Shown piece by piece: positions 45,245 through 54,025 of a DNA stretch of 64,000 nt. Origin of the DNA: Kibdelosporangium banguiense (GTDB lineage: Bacteria; Actinomycetota; Actinomycetes; Mycobacteriales; Pseudonocardiaceae); the NCBI RefSeq assembly GCF_017876405.1, contig NZ_JAGINW010000001.1, forward strand, positions 10,181,203 through 10,245,202, read 5' to 3'. The notes beneath the pieces were generated by a model. That model did no database searches and had not been told where the DNA came from. It saw only the letters and a list, made by a program, of their open reading frames with translations. A program made the translations under genes and the position numbers. How positions within the stretch are numbered: the stretch's first letter is position 1; each line of letters opens with the position of its first letter.

Positions 45245-45646
45245 TCAGTCCCCCGCGTAGGCCGCGCCGATCACGGCGTGGTTGTGGAAATCACGCGACT
45301 CGACGATCTTGCCGTCGCGCACCCGCATCACCTGGATGTTGGCGGTCGTGAGTTCCTTGCCGGTGGTCGTGACGTGCACGTTGTAGTCGTATTCGGCGAC
45401 AATGACCTCCGGGTCGGTGGTCTCGTGGATGCGCAGGTTGGCGACGGCAAACCGCACCGGCAGGGTGCTGAACCAGGCGAAGTGGTCGGCCAGTGCCTGG
45501 CGCCCCTCACGGTGTAGCGGCTCGGGAAGGGCGAACGGCAGATCGACGACGGTGTCTTCGGCGTAGAGGTCGGCGAGTCCGTCGAAGCGGCGCTCGACGA
45601 CGCCGTCGAGCAGGGTTTCGAAGACTTCGCGCGGAGTTGCGGACAT
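45245..45646 (-). CDS. SnoaL-like / nuclear transport factor 2-like protein
   Basis: 133 residues; ATG 45646 follows AAGGAGC. The NTF2-like cone is suggested by ERRFDGLADLYAEDTVVDLP, EGRQALADHFAW and ANIQVMRVRDGKIVESRDFH. Such proteins are polyketide cyclases, isomerases or binding proteins; no catalytic residues can be assigned. It is last in a MarR-controlled operon with an NmrA-like protein and a pirin. Confidence 0.85.
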   Translation of the reverse strand: MSATPREVFETLLDGVVERRFDGLADLYAEDTVVDLPFALPEPLHREGRQALADHFAWFSTLPVRFAVANLRIHETTDPEVIVAEYDYNVHVTTTGKELTTANIQVMRVRDGKIVESRDFHNHAVIGAAYAGD

Positions 45647-45686
45647 GGTGTGCTCCTTGATCTTGTTCGTGGTGCGGCCGGGGTGT

Positions 45687-46595
45687 TCAGCCGTTGTCGG
45701 TGCCGAAGTACTGTTCGGCGTTCGTCGGCACGATCGACGGGTAGCGGTCGTTGTGCACCTGGTCCAGCTTGCCGTCGCCGTTGAAGCTCGACCGCACGTA
45801 CATCAGCGGCAGGTACTGCATGAAGTTCTCGAAGCCGCCGGCCGCCAGCTCCGCGATCCGCGCGTCGAGGTCGGCCATCGAGCCGAGGCGCTCGACGCGC
45901 AGGGTCGTGCCGGTGGCCTTCTCGTAGACCGCGTACAGGTCACGGAAGCTGAGACGGTCCCCGACGACCGGGAAGACGCGGCCGACCGGCTGGTCATCGA
46001 CGGCCACCTCGACGGCGTAGCGGGCGGTGTCGAGATAGGTGGTGAAGTCCACCTGCTGGTCGCCGTCGCCCCAGATGTACGCGGTCTGCGTCGCAGGGTC
46101 GATGACGCGGTACCAGTAGAACAGGAGCGACCGGTCGAGGAAGGTGCCGTTGAGCACGTGGACCACCTCGACCTCGCCCCGCTGTTCGTCGGCCAGTTCC
46201 CCGAACTGGCGGCGCCAGTCGGAGGACGGGATCTGTCCCTCCGGGACCTTGAACAGGTCGAGGGAGAAGCTGGAAGGGATGAACCGCGCTACCCCGGCCG
46301 CACGAGCGGCCCGCAGCAGGGCGGCCTGGCCGTCGATGATCACGTCGGGGCCACCCTGCACGGCGGAGACGACGGTGCTCGCGCCGTCGACGAACGCGGC
46401 CAGCTCACCGGCGTCCTTGCCGAGCTCGCCTTCCACGATCTGCGCGCCGCGACGTTCGAGCTCGGCGACCTTGCCGCGGCTACCGGGCCGCACCAGCAGC
46501 CGCAGCGTCGTGTCCGGCCTGGCGAGCACCCGCTCCGCGATCAACGTGCCGAGCGCACCACTGCCGCCGGCCAGTGCTATCACTTTCGAGTCCAT
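45687..46595 (-). CDS. NmrA-like NAD(P)-binding protein
   Basis: 302 residues; ATG 46595 follows GGAAGGAA. The N-terminal Rossmann motif is VIALAGGSGALGTLIAERVL (GGxGxxG-like). It continues VDGASTVVSAVQGG and ARFIPSSFSLDLFKV, typical of NmrA/isoflavone-reductase-like atypical SDRs, which often sense NADP or reduce phenolics. No classical YxxxK. A broken copy of the N-terminus is at 32788. Confidence 0.88.
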   Translation of the reverse strand: MDSKVIALAGGSGALGTLIAERVLARPDTTLRLLVRPGSRGKVAELERRGAQIVEGELGKDAGELAAFVDGASTVVSAVQGGPDVIIDGQAALLRAARAAGVARFIPSSFSLDLFKVPEGQIPSSDWRRQFGELADEQRGEVEVVHVLNGTFLDRSLLFYWYRVIDPATQTAYIWGDGDQQVDFTTYLDTARYAVEVAVDDQPVGRVFPVVGDRLSFRDLYAVYEKATGTTLRVERLGSMADLDARIAELAAGGFENFMQYLPLMYVRSSFNGDGKLDQVHNDRYPSIVPTNAEQYFGTDNG

Positions 46596-46624
46596 GATTT
46601 TTTCCTTCCGAGATTGGTTGCGGT

Positions 46625-47503
46625 TCAACGGTCGTAGGCCACGCGGGCCAGCCGGGGTACTCGGCCGAACGCGCCGGCGTGGAAATCCCGGTACGCCTGG
46701 GCGATCTCGGGTTTGCTGTTCATCACGAACGGGCCGCCGAGGGCCACGGGCTCGTGCAGCGGGGTGCCGCTGTAGACCATGACCTTTGACGGCAGGTCTC
46801 CGTCCGGAGCGGCCAGCCGCACCGAACTCTCCCCCGCCGCCGCGATGGGATCGGACCAGCCGACCTGACCCTCGTGCAGCATCCGGCCGCCCACCAGCGC
46901 GGTGCCGCGCAGGACGTGGGCGAACAGCCGGTGCTCGGCCGGAACGGCCAGGTCGTAGGAGGCCAGCGGCTCGAGGGTGGCCACCACGCCCTGCACGGAC
47001 TGATAGGTGTCGGCGGCGCCGGTGACCCCATCGACGGTCCCGGCGTGCACGTCGATCACCACTCCGGGCGCGTGGACGCGGGGATGGCCCTTGAGGTCCT
47101 GGTAGCGCGACGGGGTCATTTTCTTGGCGGCGGGCAGGTTGAGCCACAGCTGCAGGACATGGGCGTGTTCGTCGCGGTAGGCCAGTTCGCGGTGGATGAT
47201 GCCGCGCCCGGCAGTCATCCACTGCACCTCACCGGACTCCAGCGCACCGGTGTGGCCGAGGTTGTCACCGTGCTCCAGCACGCCGTCGACGACCAGCGTG
47301 ACGGTCTCCAGGCCGCGGTGCGGATGCCACTCGAAGCCCGGCTTGGAGAACCAGTCCTCGACCAGGCCCAGGAACGGGTCGGTCAGTGCCGGGTCGGTGG
47401 GGACGAACGCGAGCGCCTTGTCGTCGACCTGTTCGTCCGGACCCAGGTGGGTCCGGTCGCCGATCCGGGTCAGGGTCCGCTGGACGATCAGCCGGCTGGT
47501 CAT
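46625..47503 (-). CDS. Pirin family protein
   Basis: 292 residues; ATG 47503 follows GAGGAGGC. The cupin metal site is WHPHRGLETVTLVVDG (two His and Glu), with a third His in VQWMTAGRGIIHRELAY. The C-terminal cupin is LRGTALVGGRMLHEGQVGWS. Bacterial pirins include quercetinases and redox sensors. It is the first gene of the operon directly behind the MarR operators, often the case for electrophile- or quinone-responsive pirins. Confidence 0.92.
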   Translation of the reverse strand: MTSRLIVQRTLTRIGDRTHLGPDEQVDDKALAFVPTDPALTDPFLGLVEDWFSKPGFEWHPHRGLETVTLVVDGVLEHGDNLGHTGALESGEVQWMTAGRGIIHRELAYRDEHAHVLQLWLNLPAAKKMTPSRYQDLKGHPRVHAPGVVIDVHAGTVDGVTGAADTYQSVQGVVATLEPLASYDLAVPAEHRLFAHVLRGTALVGGRMLHEGQVGWSDPIAAAGESSVRLAAPDGDLPSKVMVYSGTPLHEPVALGGPFVMNSKPEIAQAYRDFHAGAFGRVPRLARVAYDR

Positions 47504-47524
47504 CGATGCCTCCTCAAGTTAAGT

Positions 47525-47561
47525 AGATGACACATCATGTAACTTAGATGACTCGTCATCT
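47525..47561. promoter_or_regulatory. MarR operators in the pirin/MarR divergent promoter
   Basis: AGATGACTCGTCATCT (47546-47561) is a palindrome around TC. AGATGACACATCATGT (47525-47540) is a related second site 21 bases away, two helical turns. The -10-like TAAACT (47569-47574) of the MarR gene sits next to the first site. Confidence 0.75.
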
Positions 47562-47580
47562 ATTCCGCTAAACTCGTCGG

Positions 47581-48036
47581 ATGACGAAGTGGCTGACCGA
47601 CGAGGAGCAACAGGCCTGGCGCGGGCTCATCCACATGACCGCCCAGCTCAACACCAGGCTCAACCGGCAGATCCAGGACGAGCACGACATCTCCCTGGCC
47701 GACTACGGAGTCCTCGCCCGCCTGCACGACGCACCCGAGCCGGGCCTGCGCGCCCGCGATCTGGAAGCCACCCTCGCCTGGGAACAAAGCCGGCTGTCCC
47801 ACCAACTGTCCCGCATGCAGCGACGCGGCCTTGTCGAGCGGCACGAATGCCTCGACGACCGCCGCGGCGCCGCCTTCGCGATCACCGCGACCGGCCGCAC
47901 CGCGATCGAAGACGCCGCACCCGGGCACGTCATCGCCGTACGCCGGATGCTGTTCGACCACCTGACCCCCGGCGAGGTGACCTGGCTGGCCGAACTCACC
48001 ACCCGGGTCACCGACCGCCTCGGAGACCCGGCCTGA
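47581..48036 (+). CDS. MarR family regulator
   Basis: 151 residues. The ATG at 47581 lies 6 bases after a TAAACT box, so the transcript is probably leaderless. The winged HTH is GLRARDLEATLAWEQSRLSH followed by QLSRMQRRGLVERHECLDDR, with the wing RGAAFAITATGRTA. No redox Cys pair is visible in the DNA-binding part. Divergent from the pirin operon and likely its repressor, binding the sites at 47525-47561. Confidence 0.9.
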   Translation: MTKWLTDEEQQAWRGLIHMTAQLNTRLNRQIQDEHDISLADYGVLARLHDAPEPGLRARDLEATLAWEQSRLSHQLSRMQRRGLVERHECLDDRRGAAFAITATGRTAIEDAAPGHVIAVRRMLFDHLTPGEVTWLAELTTRVTDRLGDPA

Positions 48037-48043
48037 CCGCCGG

Positions 48044-48760
48044 CTACCAGGGGACGAGTCCGTCGTTGTCGAAGAACTCACCGGTCGGGCCGTCGGGCCC
48101 GACCGTGGCCAGCTTCACGATCACTTCGGCCCCTTCGGTCACCGGCTGGCTGTCCGCGGAGAACCCGGTCATGTCGGTGGCGGTCTTGCCGGGATTCACC
48201 GCGTTGATCCGGATATCCCCCAACGCGATCGCGTACTGGGTGGTGATCATGTTCAGCGCCGCCTTCGACGACGGGTAGCCCAGAACCGGGCCATACGTCT
48301 TCCCCCACTCGATCGCGTCGGGCACCGATCCGGCCGAACTGGACACCATCACAACCCGGGGATTCTCGGACGCCCGCAGCAAAGGCAGAAAGGCGTGCGT
48401 CACCCGGACCGGGCCGAACACGTTCACCTCGAAGAGGTCCCGCACGTCGTCGCCGCGCACATCGGTGACCGGAATCCCGGAATCCACCACACCCGCGTTG
48501 TTCACCAGCACGTCCAGCCGCCCCGACCGCGCCTTCACAGCCTCGGCAGCCGCGAACACCGAGTCCTCAGAGGCCACATCGAGCGGCACGAACTCCACCG
48601 CCAGGCCGTCCTCGACAAGTTCGGCGGCGGCCGCCTCGCCGCGCGCGGTGTCCCGGGCGGCGAGGAACACCCGCCAGCCCAGCCCCGCCAGCCGCCGCAC
48701 GGTTTCCCGGCCCAGTCCCTTGTTCGCCCCAGTCACCAGGGCGGTCGTCGTTTCGGTCAT
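48044..48760 (-). CDS. Short-chain dehydrogenase/reductase (carbonyl reductase-like)
   Basis: 238 residues from ATG 48760; the start at 48790 is less well supported. The motif TTALVTGANKGLGRETVRRL (TGxxxGLG), NNAG and YxxxK in GYPSSKAALNMITTQY are intact. The phrase NVFGPVRVTHAFLPLLRASE and NPGKTATDMTG resemble carbonyl reductases of the CBR1 type. Convergent with the MarR gene, 7 bases from its stop; function unknown. Confidence 0.88.
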   Translation of the reverse strand: MTETTTALVTGANKGLGRETVRRLAGLGWRVFLAARDTARGEAAAAELVEDGLAVEFVPLDVASEDSVFAAAEAVKARSGRLDVLVNNAGVVDSGIPVTDVRGDDVRDLFEVNVFGPVRVTHAFLPLLRASENPRVVMVSSSAGSVPDAIEWGKTYGPVLGYPSSKAALNMITTQYAIALGDIRINAVNPGKTATDMTGFSADSQPVTEGAEVIVKLATVGPDGPTGEFFDNDGLVPW

Positions 48761-48861
48761 GTTGGTTACTTTCCGCTTCCGCGCAACCACCCACCAGGAC
48801 CGCTGTGCCCTGGGACCGGCGGTACCACCCCGAGATCACGGTCCTGCGGCACGGTGAACAC

Positions 48862-49475
48862 ATGGACCGAGCCGAACTGGCCGCAGTGCTACGCACCGCA
48901 CGTACGCGAGTGTCACCGGCCGATGTCGGCCTCCCGGCCGGATCGCGCCGACAGGTGCCCGGACTGCGCCGCGAGGAGGTCGCCCACCTGGCCTGGAACC
49001 CGCTCGCCGCCGCGCTGCTGGGCGACTACAGCCGATGGCCACCCGCGAACCGCAACATCATCCGGCAGCGGTTCCTCGGCACCGGTTCCTCGGCACCGGC
49101 CCCAGCCGGATGACACTGGACTCAGCCGACGCCGACAAGGCGGCGGACGCCGAAGCCGCAGGTTGCCTGCGCTTCGCCCAGGCGCGCTACCCCGCCGACC
49201 CCGAACTGGGCAAGCTCATCGCCGACCTGCGCTCGGGCAGCGCCCGGTTCGAGGCCGGATGGCGAGCCGGCCAGGCCGGCCGACTGCACCCCGCCACCCA
49301 AACCCTCGAGCACCCCGAACTCGGGCGAATCACCCTCGACCGCGACAACCTCCACATGGCGGAAGGCGAACAGATCCTCGTCGTCTACTCCGCCGCACCG
49401 GGAACGCCCGCGGCGTCGCAACTCGACCTGCTGCGGGTCACCGGCACCGAACAGTTCACCGGCTCACGCACGTGA
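48862..49475 (+). pseudogene. XRE/MmyB-type regulator, HTH deleted and frameshifted by a 14-bp duplication
   Basis: The N-terminus ADVGLPAGSRRQVPGLRREE is typical of XRE regulators with a MmyB-type ligand domain. It jumps at VAHLA directly to AWNPLAAALLGDY, so the HTH and linker (~70 residues) are missing; the repeated CTGGCC at the joint may have helped the deletion. Further on, the 14-base unit CGGTTCCTCGGCAC is present twice in tandem (49069-49082 and 49083-49096). Deleting one copy restores the frame into the remaining domain (ADAEAAGCLRFAQARYPADP, LEHPELGRITLDRDNLHM) up to the stop at 49475. Confidence 0.8.
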
Positions 49476-49616
49476 AGCTGCCCGCCTCGGCCGGTCACCC
49501 GCCCAGTAGCGCGGCCAGGCCGGGTATTCGCACAGAGGGATCTCGTATGACCGGCGTCACCCACAGTCCGCGGAATCTGTTGAACCGCGGGGCCGCCGCC
49601 TCACGTCTTCGGTGAC

Positions 49617-51077
49617 ATGAAGGCCGGACTGATCGGCACGACGACGGTCGTGGCCACGTTGCTCCTTTCGTCGTGCACAGGCCCGCAACCCGGTTCAGCG
49701 GAGCCGTCGAAGCCCAGCCACCCCAACGAGATCAGAACGGTCACCCCGACCTGGATCAGCGGCCTGCAAGTCGTCAGCAACCACAGCGAATCCGCGTCCT
49801 GCCCGTGGGCCACCGCCTACCCCGCGATCCCGGGCGCCGACGCGCTCACCGCCACCCTGCGCGACAAGATGCCCAGCCGACCCGACGAACAGGCCGCCGA
49901 CCCGGAGACCGGCTGCCCCAGCGGTGAAACGCCGGAAATCAACATCAGCTTCCGATTCCTCGCGGCCGCCGGCGATGTCGTCGGTGTCGAACTCACGACC
50001 GTCGACTACTCCAGCGCCGGAGACGGCACCACCATCGCCACCTACTGGTTCGACACGCGCTCGAAGAAATCACTGCCCGCGACCGCGCTCCTCGCCGACA
50101 ACGCAGGGGACGATTTCGTCACCGCCGTCGTCAAAGCCCTCTCCGGCCACGAAGGCGTCGACCCCGGCAACCTCAAAGCCGCGCTGGTCCCCGAATTCCG
50201 CGCCAGCACCCTGACCGACCTGGCCTTCACCGAAGGCGGCGACCTCGTCGCCCGGTTCGACCAAGGCGCGGTCGCCGCTGTCCCCGCCGGGCGTCAGCAG
50301 GCCGTCATCCCCCGGGTCCAGGCCGAACCTCTGCTGTCCGATCTAGGCCGCCGAGCCCAGCAGCAGGCCCTGCGGCCCGGCAACCGGCTCGACCTCGACG
50401 GCGCGGCACCCACGACACCACGACCGCCCGCCCCCGCGCCTCAGCCGTCCACAGTGGACTGTCAGCGGGTCAGATGCGTCGCACTGACCTTCGACGACGG
50501 CCCCGGCCCGGACACCGGGAAACTGCTCGACACCCTCGCCCGCTTCGGCGCCCACGCCACGTTCTTCGTCGTCGGGCAGAACGCGACCTACCACGGCGAC
50601 CTGCTCCGCCGGGAAGCCGCCGAAGGACACGAAATCGGCAACCACAGCTGGTCCCACCCCGACCTGCGAAAGCTCACCGCCGACCAGGTCCGCGACCAGC
50701 TCGACCGCACCGACCAGGCGATCGCCGACGCCACCGGCCGCAAACCCACCCTCATCCGCCCGCCCTACGGCGCGATCAACGACACTGTCCGCGGCGCCGT
50801 GGAGCGCCCCATGGCACTCTGGAGCCTCGACACGCTCGACTGGAAGTTCCGGGACAGCACCAAGGTCACCCAAACCGTCCTCGACACGGTCAAACCCGGC
50901 GACATCGTGCTGCTCCACGACAACCACCCCACCTCCGTCGCCGCCGTCCCCGCGATCCTCAGCGGCCTCAAGGACCTCGGCTACCAGTTCGTCACCGTCA
51001 GCCAACTCTTCGGCAGCACCCAGCTCACCCCGGGCAAGACCTACGGCGACAACGAGAAAGCCTTCGGACGCAACTGA
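49617..51077 (+). CDS. Lipoprotein polysaccharide deacetylase (CE4, NodB domain)
   Basis: 486 residues. The signal peptide ends in a lipobox, LLLSSCTG, so it is probably lipid-anchored outside the membrane. Residues ~30-280 form a domain of the RsiV/PdaC-like type (TYWFDTRSKKSLPATALLAD). The NodB domain follows: TFDDGPGPDTG, NHSWSHPDLR (metal His), RPPYGAIN and VLLHDNHP. It removes acetyl groups from peptidoglycan or chitin-like polymers. A weak stem (51084-51090 with 51104-51110) follows the stop. Confidence 0.92.
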   Translation: MKAGLIGTTTVVATLLLSSCTGPQPGSAEPSKPSHPNEIRTVTPTWISGLQVVSNHSESASCPWATAYPAIPGADALTATLRDKMPSRPDEQAADPETGCPSGETPEINISFRFLAAAGDVVGVELTTVDYSSAGDGTTIATYWFDTRSKKSLPATALLADNAGDDFVTAVVKALSGHEGVDPGNLKAALVPEFRASTLTDLAFTEGGDLVARFDQGAVAAVPAGRQQAVIPRVQAEPLLSDLGRRAQQQALRPGNRLDLDGAAPTTPRPPAPAPQPSTVDCQRVRCVALTFDDGPGPDTGKLLDTLARFGAHATFFVVGQNATYHGDLLRREAAEGHEIGNHSWSHPDLRKLTADQVRDQLDRTDQAIADATGRKPTLIRPPYGAINDTVRGAVERPMALWSLDTLDWKFRDSTKVTQTVLDTVKPGDIVLLHDNHPTSVAAVPAILSGLKDLGYQFVTVSQLFGSTQLTPGKTYGDNEKAFGRN

Positions 51078-51171
51078 AGGTCACTCCGGCGGGAGCACGG
51101 TGAGCCGGAGCGTACTCCGCCCCCGCGCGGGTGGGATCCTCCACAAAGCCCAGCAGCGCTGCCGATCGGGC

Positions 51172-51570
51172 TCAGTTCTCGTCGGTGCAGGAGTCCGCGG
51201 CGTTGTCCGGCCGCTGGAGGTTGGCCAGGACCGTGGCGGAGATGCCCGGCCAGTTGATCGAGCTGCTCAGGGCTGAGGCAGTCGATGAACAGCCGGCGGA
51301 CGTGGTCACTGTGCTGGGGGCGGCTTCGGTCAGCGCCTCATGCCCCTTCTGTATGAGCGTGACATGGACGGCACGGGCTTCCCCGCTGTGCCGTTCGACG
51401 AGGCCGCGTTTGGACATGCGGGTGAGCTGGTGGTGCAGGCGGCTCTTTTCCCAGCCCATCATCGCGCCGAGGTGAAACGCACGCAGCCGCCCGCCGGTTG
51501 CCCCAGAGAGCACGGTGAGCACGGTGTAGTCCGCGGTGGACAGTCCGTTGTTCGCGCCCGGCAGGCCCGT
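51172..51570 (-). pseudogene. MarR regulator lacking its N-terminus
   Basis: The winged-helix core is visible (GWEKSRLHHQLTRMSKRGLV, ERHSGEARAVHVTLIQKGHE) and the C-terminal helix is SSINWPGISATVLANL. Upstream of GLSTADYTVLTVL the sequence runs antisense through an amidohydrolase fragment without a start codon of its own, so the first helices are lost. Confidence 0.7.
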
Positions 51571-51850
51571 CCTGTTCCGTCGGGCGACCGCGGTCACCAT
51601 GGATCCCCGCCAGGGTGTGCTGCCCGAGACCGACGTCCTGGTCCGCGGCACCACCATCGAGTCGGTGGGCAAACGGCTGCCGGCGCCACCGTCATCGACG
51701 CCGCCGGGGCGCTGCTGCTGCGCGGCGTGGGCGCGGAATGGACCCTGGCCAACTACTTCGAATGGATCATCACGAAGTGGGGGCCGCTGTTCCGGCCGGA
51801 GGACATCTACGCGGCCAACTACATGAGCATGCTCAGCTGTCCATCGCGGC
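51548..51850 (+). pseudogene. N-terminal amidohydrolase fragment with internal deletion
   Basis: The frames read VLFRRATAVTMDPRQGVLPE and VLVRGTTIESVGKRLP, the beginning of TRZ/ATZ-type amidohydrolases, then after a frameshift and a gap that removes the metal-binding HxH strand, WTLANYFEWIITKWGPLF and RPEDIYAANYMSML. Homology fades before 51950. Not functional. Confidence 0.65.
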
Positions 51851-51949
51851 GGAGAGCGAAGTCAATGCCGGTCACGGCTACCCGCCCATCACGAAGGCAC
51901 GGCAGTTCGGACGCCGACCCCGTACGCGCCTCCAGCACCTGGGCCCAGA

Positions 51950-53902
51950 TCATGGCCGCTTGTTGTGGGACATCGACGATTCCGGCCAGATCGGGTCGAC
52001 GCCGTCGGGTTGGAAACCCATGATCCACCCGTAGAACGCGAGCTCCTTCTCGGTCGAGTCGATGATCGTCGCAGGCAGCCGGAAGCCGTGCGCCTCACCC
52101 TCGTACTCCACATAGGCGTGCCGGACGCCCTTCGCGGCAAGTGCGTCGCGGAACAGCTTCGCCTGCGAGGGCGGCACGATCGGATCCTCAAGACCCTGCA
52201 GCAGAAGCACTGGGGTGCGCAGACGGTCGACATTGGACAGTGCTGATCGCTCGACGTACAGCGCGGCGGCGTCAGGAAGTGGTCCCACCAACCCGTCCAG
52301 ATATCGCGACTCGAAGTCGTGTGTGTCCTGCGCCAGGCGGGTGAGGTCAGCCATCCCGAAGTACGACGCCCCTGCCGCGAACACGTCGGATGTCGTGAGC
52401 GCCACCAGTACGGTCCCTCCACCTGAGGAACCGCCGCGGATACCCAGGCGTCGTAGGTCGGCGAGTCCTTCTTCGGCCAGGCATGACACCGCCGCGATCG
52501 TGTCTTCGACGTCGACCACACCCCACGCGCCGCGCAACGACTCGCGATAGTCGCGGCCGTAGCCTGTGGATCCGCCATAGTTGACGTCGATCACACCGAT
52601 CCCGCGGCTCGTGAAGTACGCCTTGCGCAGCAGGTCGTGTGGGGCCATCGAGCGCGTGGTCGGGCCGCCGTGCACAAACGCTATGTAGGGCGGCAGCTCG
52701 CCTTCGGGCGCCTCAGCCTCAGGACTGCGCGGTGGATAGACAAGCGCGTGCACGTCGCGGTCGAGACCCCGGAAGACGCGCTGTTCGGCAATCGGCAGCC
52801 ACTCGGGCCCTACTGGCATCTCGGCGGAGAGACGGACGTCGTGCATCTCGCCGGTGTTGAGGTCGACGACTCGGATGCCCTGCGACAGCGTTGATGAGCC
52901 GCCCGATACCAGCACGCGCCCGTCGCGATGTGCGAGCGGCTGGATGGCTGTGAGCGCAACGGGCAGCTCGGTTTCTTCGCCCGTGACCGGGTCGATGCGC
53001 ACGAGCCGGTCGGAGCCGAATGTCTTGACCGCGAGAACGCACCCGTCATCCAGCGGGAGGTGCCACTTCGATCCGAGGAGCCACGCCGCACCGCCGTACT
53101 CGGCGTGCGCCGGATGCAGGGGCACGCGCGTTCCGTCAAGATCGATGCGCTCGAGATTCCACCAGCCGGTGGGGTCGGCGCTCATGGTGAGTGTGCGATC
53201 GTCCGCCCACTCCGGCTGCACGATCGACTCGGTGGCCGAGCCGGCCAGGGTCCGCCAGGAAGGCACGGTGCCGTCAGGGGCGACCGCGCCGACGCGCAGC
53301 TGCGTGCCGTCCCAGGGCATCTGGGGGTGATCCCAGGCGATCCAGGCGAGGTGCGTGCCGTCGGGCGAAAACCGTGGCGACGCAAGGAAACGCGAACCGG
53401 AGACTACCGACGTAATGCGGTCGGCATCCGACGCCGCCGACCCATCCAAAGGCACGCGCACGATGTCGCGGGTGAGCGCGTCGGCGGCGTGCGACTCGCG
53501 CACCGCGACCACATCTCCGTCGCGCACGGCGAGATCGCCGAAGCGGAACCCGAGGCCGCCAGGCGTCAGCGGTGCCGGAGTCGTCTCGCCCGACGTGAGC
53601 AGATAGAGGCGTTGGTCTGTGAACTCCGCGAAGACAAGGTCGCGTGAGGGCGTCGCCACCCATGCCCCGCCGCCGTACTCGTGCACTCGCGTGCGCGCGT
53701 CCCATGGTGCCGGCAGCACGTCGACAGGATCACTGCCGTCGCCGTGCGTACGCACCGCGAGCCGACCGTCCTCAGCGCCCTTTCGCTCGAGCCACCACAC
53801 GTCGTCGCCCACCCACGCGGCGTCGTGGACGGGATGTTCCGCCGCGAGCGCCGCCGCGTCGATCGGCGAACGCCAGGTGCCGTACGGCGCCCGTTGCTTC
53901 AT
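51950..53902 (-). CDS. Prolyl oligopeptidase family (S9) peptidase
   Basis: 650 residues. A seven-bladed propeller (~1-400) is followed by the alpha/beta hydrolase domain. The catalytic Ser is Ser492 in GGSSGGG, the Asp is in GLEDPIVPP and the His in GEAHGFR; FVHGGPTTRSM and NYGGSTGYGR are family signatures (S9C acylaminoacyl peptidase-like). No signal peptide, so cytoplasmic. It is last in the minus-strand run behind PucR and the oligopeptide ABC importer, so it probably degrades imported short peptides. Confidence 0.93.
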   Translation of the reverse strand: MKQRAPYGTWRSPIDAAALAAEHPVHDAAWVGDDVWWLERKGAEDGRLAVRTHGDGSDPVDVLPAPWDARTRVHEYGGGAWVATPSRDLVFAEFTDQRLYLLTSGETTPAPLTPGGLGFRFGDLAVRDGDVVAVRESHAADALTRDIVRVPLDGSAASDADRITSVVSGSRFLASPRFSPDGTHLAWIAWDHPQMPWDGTQLRVGAVAPDGTVPSWRTLAGSATESIVQPEWADDRTLTMSADPTGWWNLERIDLDGTRVPLHPAHAEYGGAAWLLGSKWHLPLDDGCVLAVKTFGSDRLVRIDPVTGEETELPVALTAIQPLAHRDGRVLVSGGSSTLSQGIRVVDLNTGEMHDVRLSAEMPVGPEWLPIAEQRVFRGLDRDVHALVYPPRSPEAEAPEGELPPYIAFVHGGPTTRSMAPHDLLRKAYFTSRGIGVIDVNYGGSTGYGRDYRESLRGAWGVVDVEDTIAAVSCLAEEGLADLRRLGIRGGSSGGGTVLVALTTSDVFAAGASYFGMADLTRLAQDTHDFESRYLDGLVGPLPDAAALYVERSALSNVDRLRTPVLLLQGLEDPIVPPSQAKLFRDALAAKGVRHAYVEYEGEAHGFRLPATIIDSTEKELAFYGWIMGFQPDGVDPIWPESSMSHNKRP

Positions 53903-54025
53903 AGGGACGTCGTTTCGCGTGCTGCGCTGATGATCACTCCAACGATGCTAGGCAGGCGCATCCGCCAAGCGCCCTCGTCGAATGACGAAAGACGCCTCCC
54001 TTCCCCTGCGACACTTGTTCTGTCC

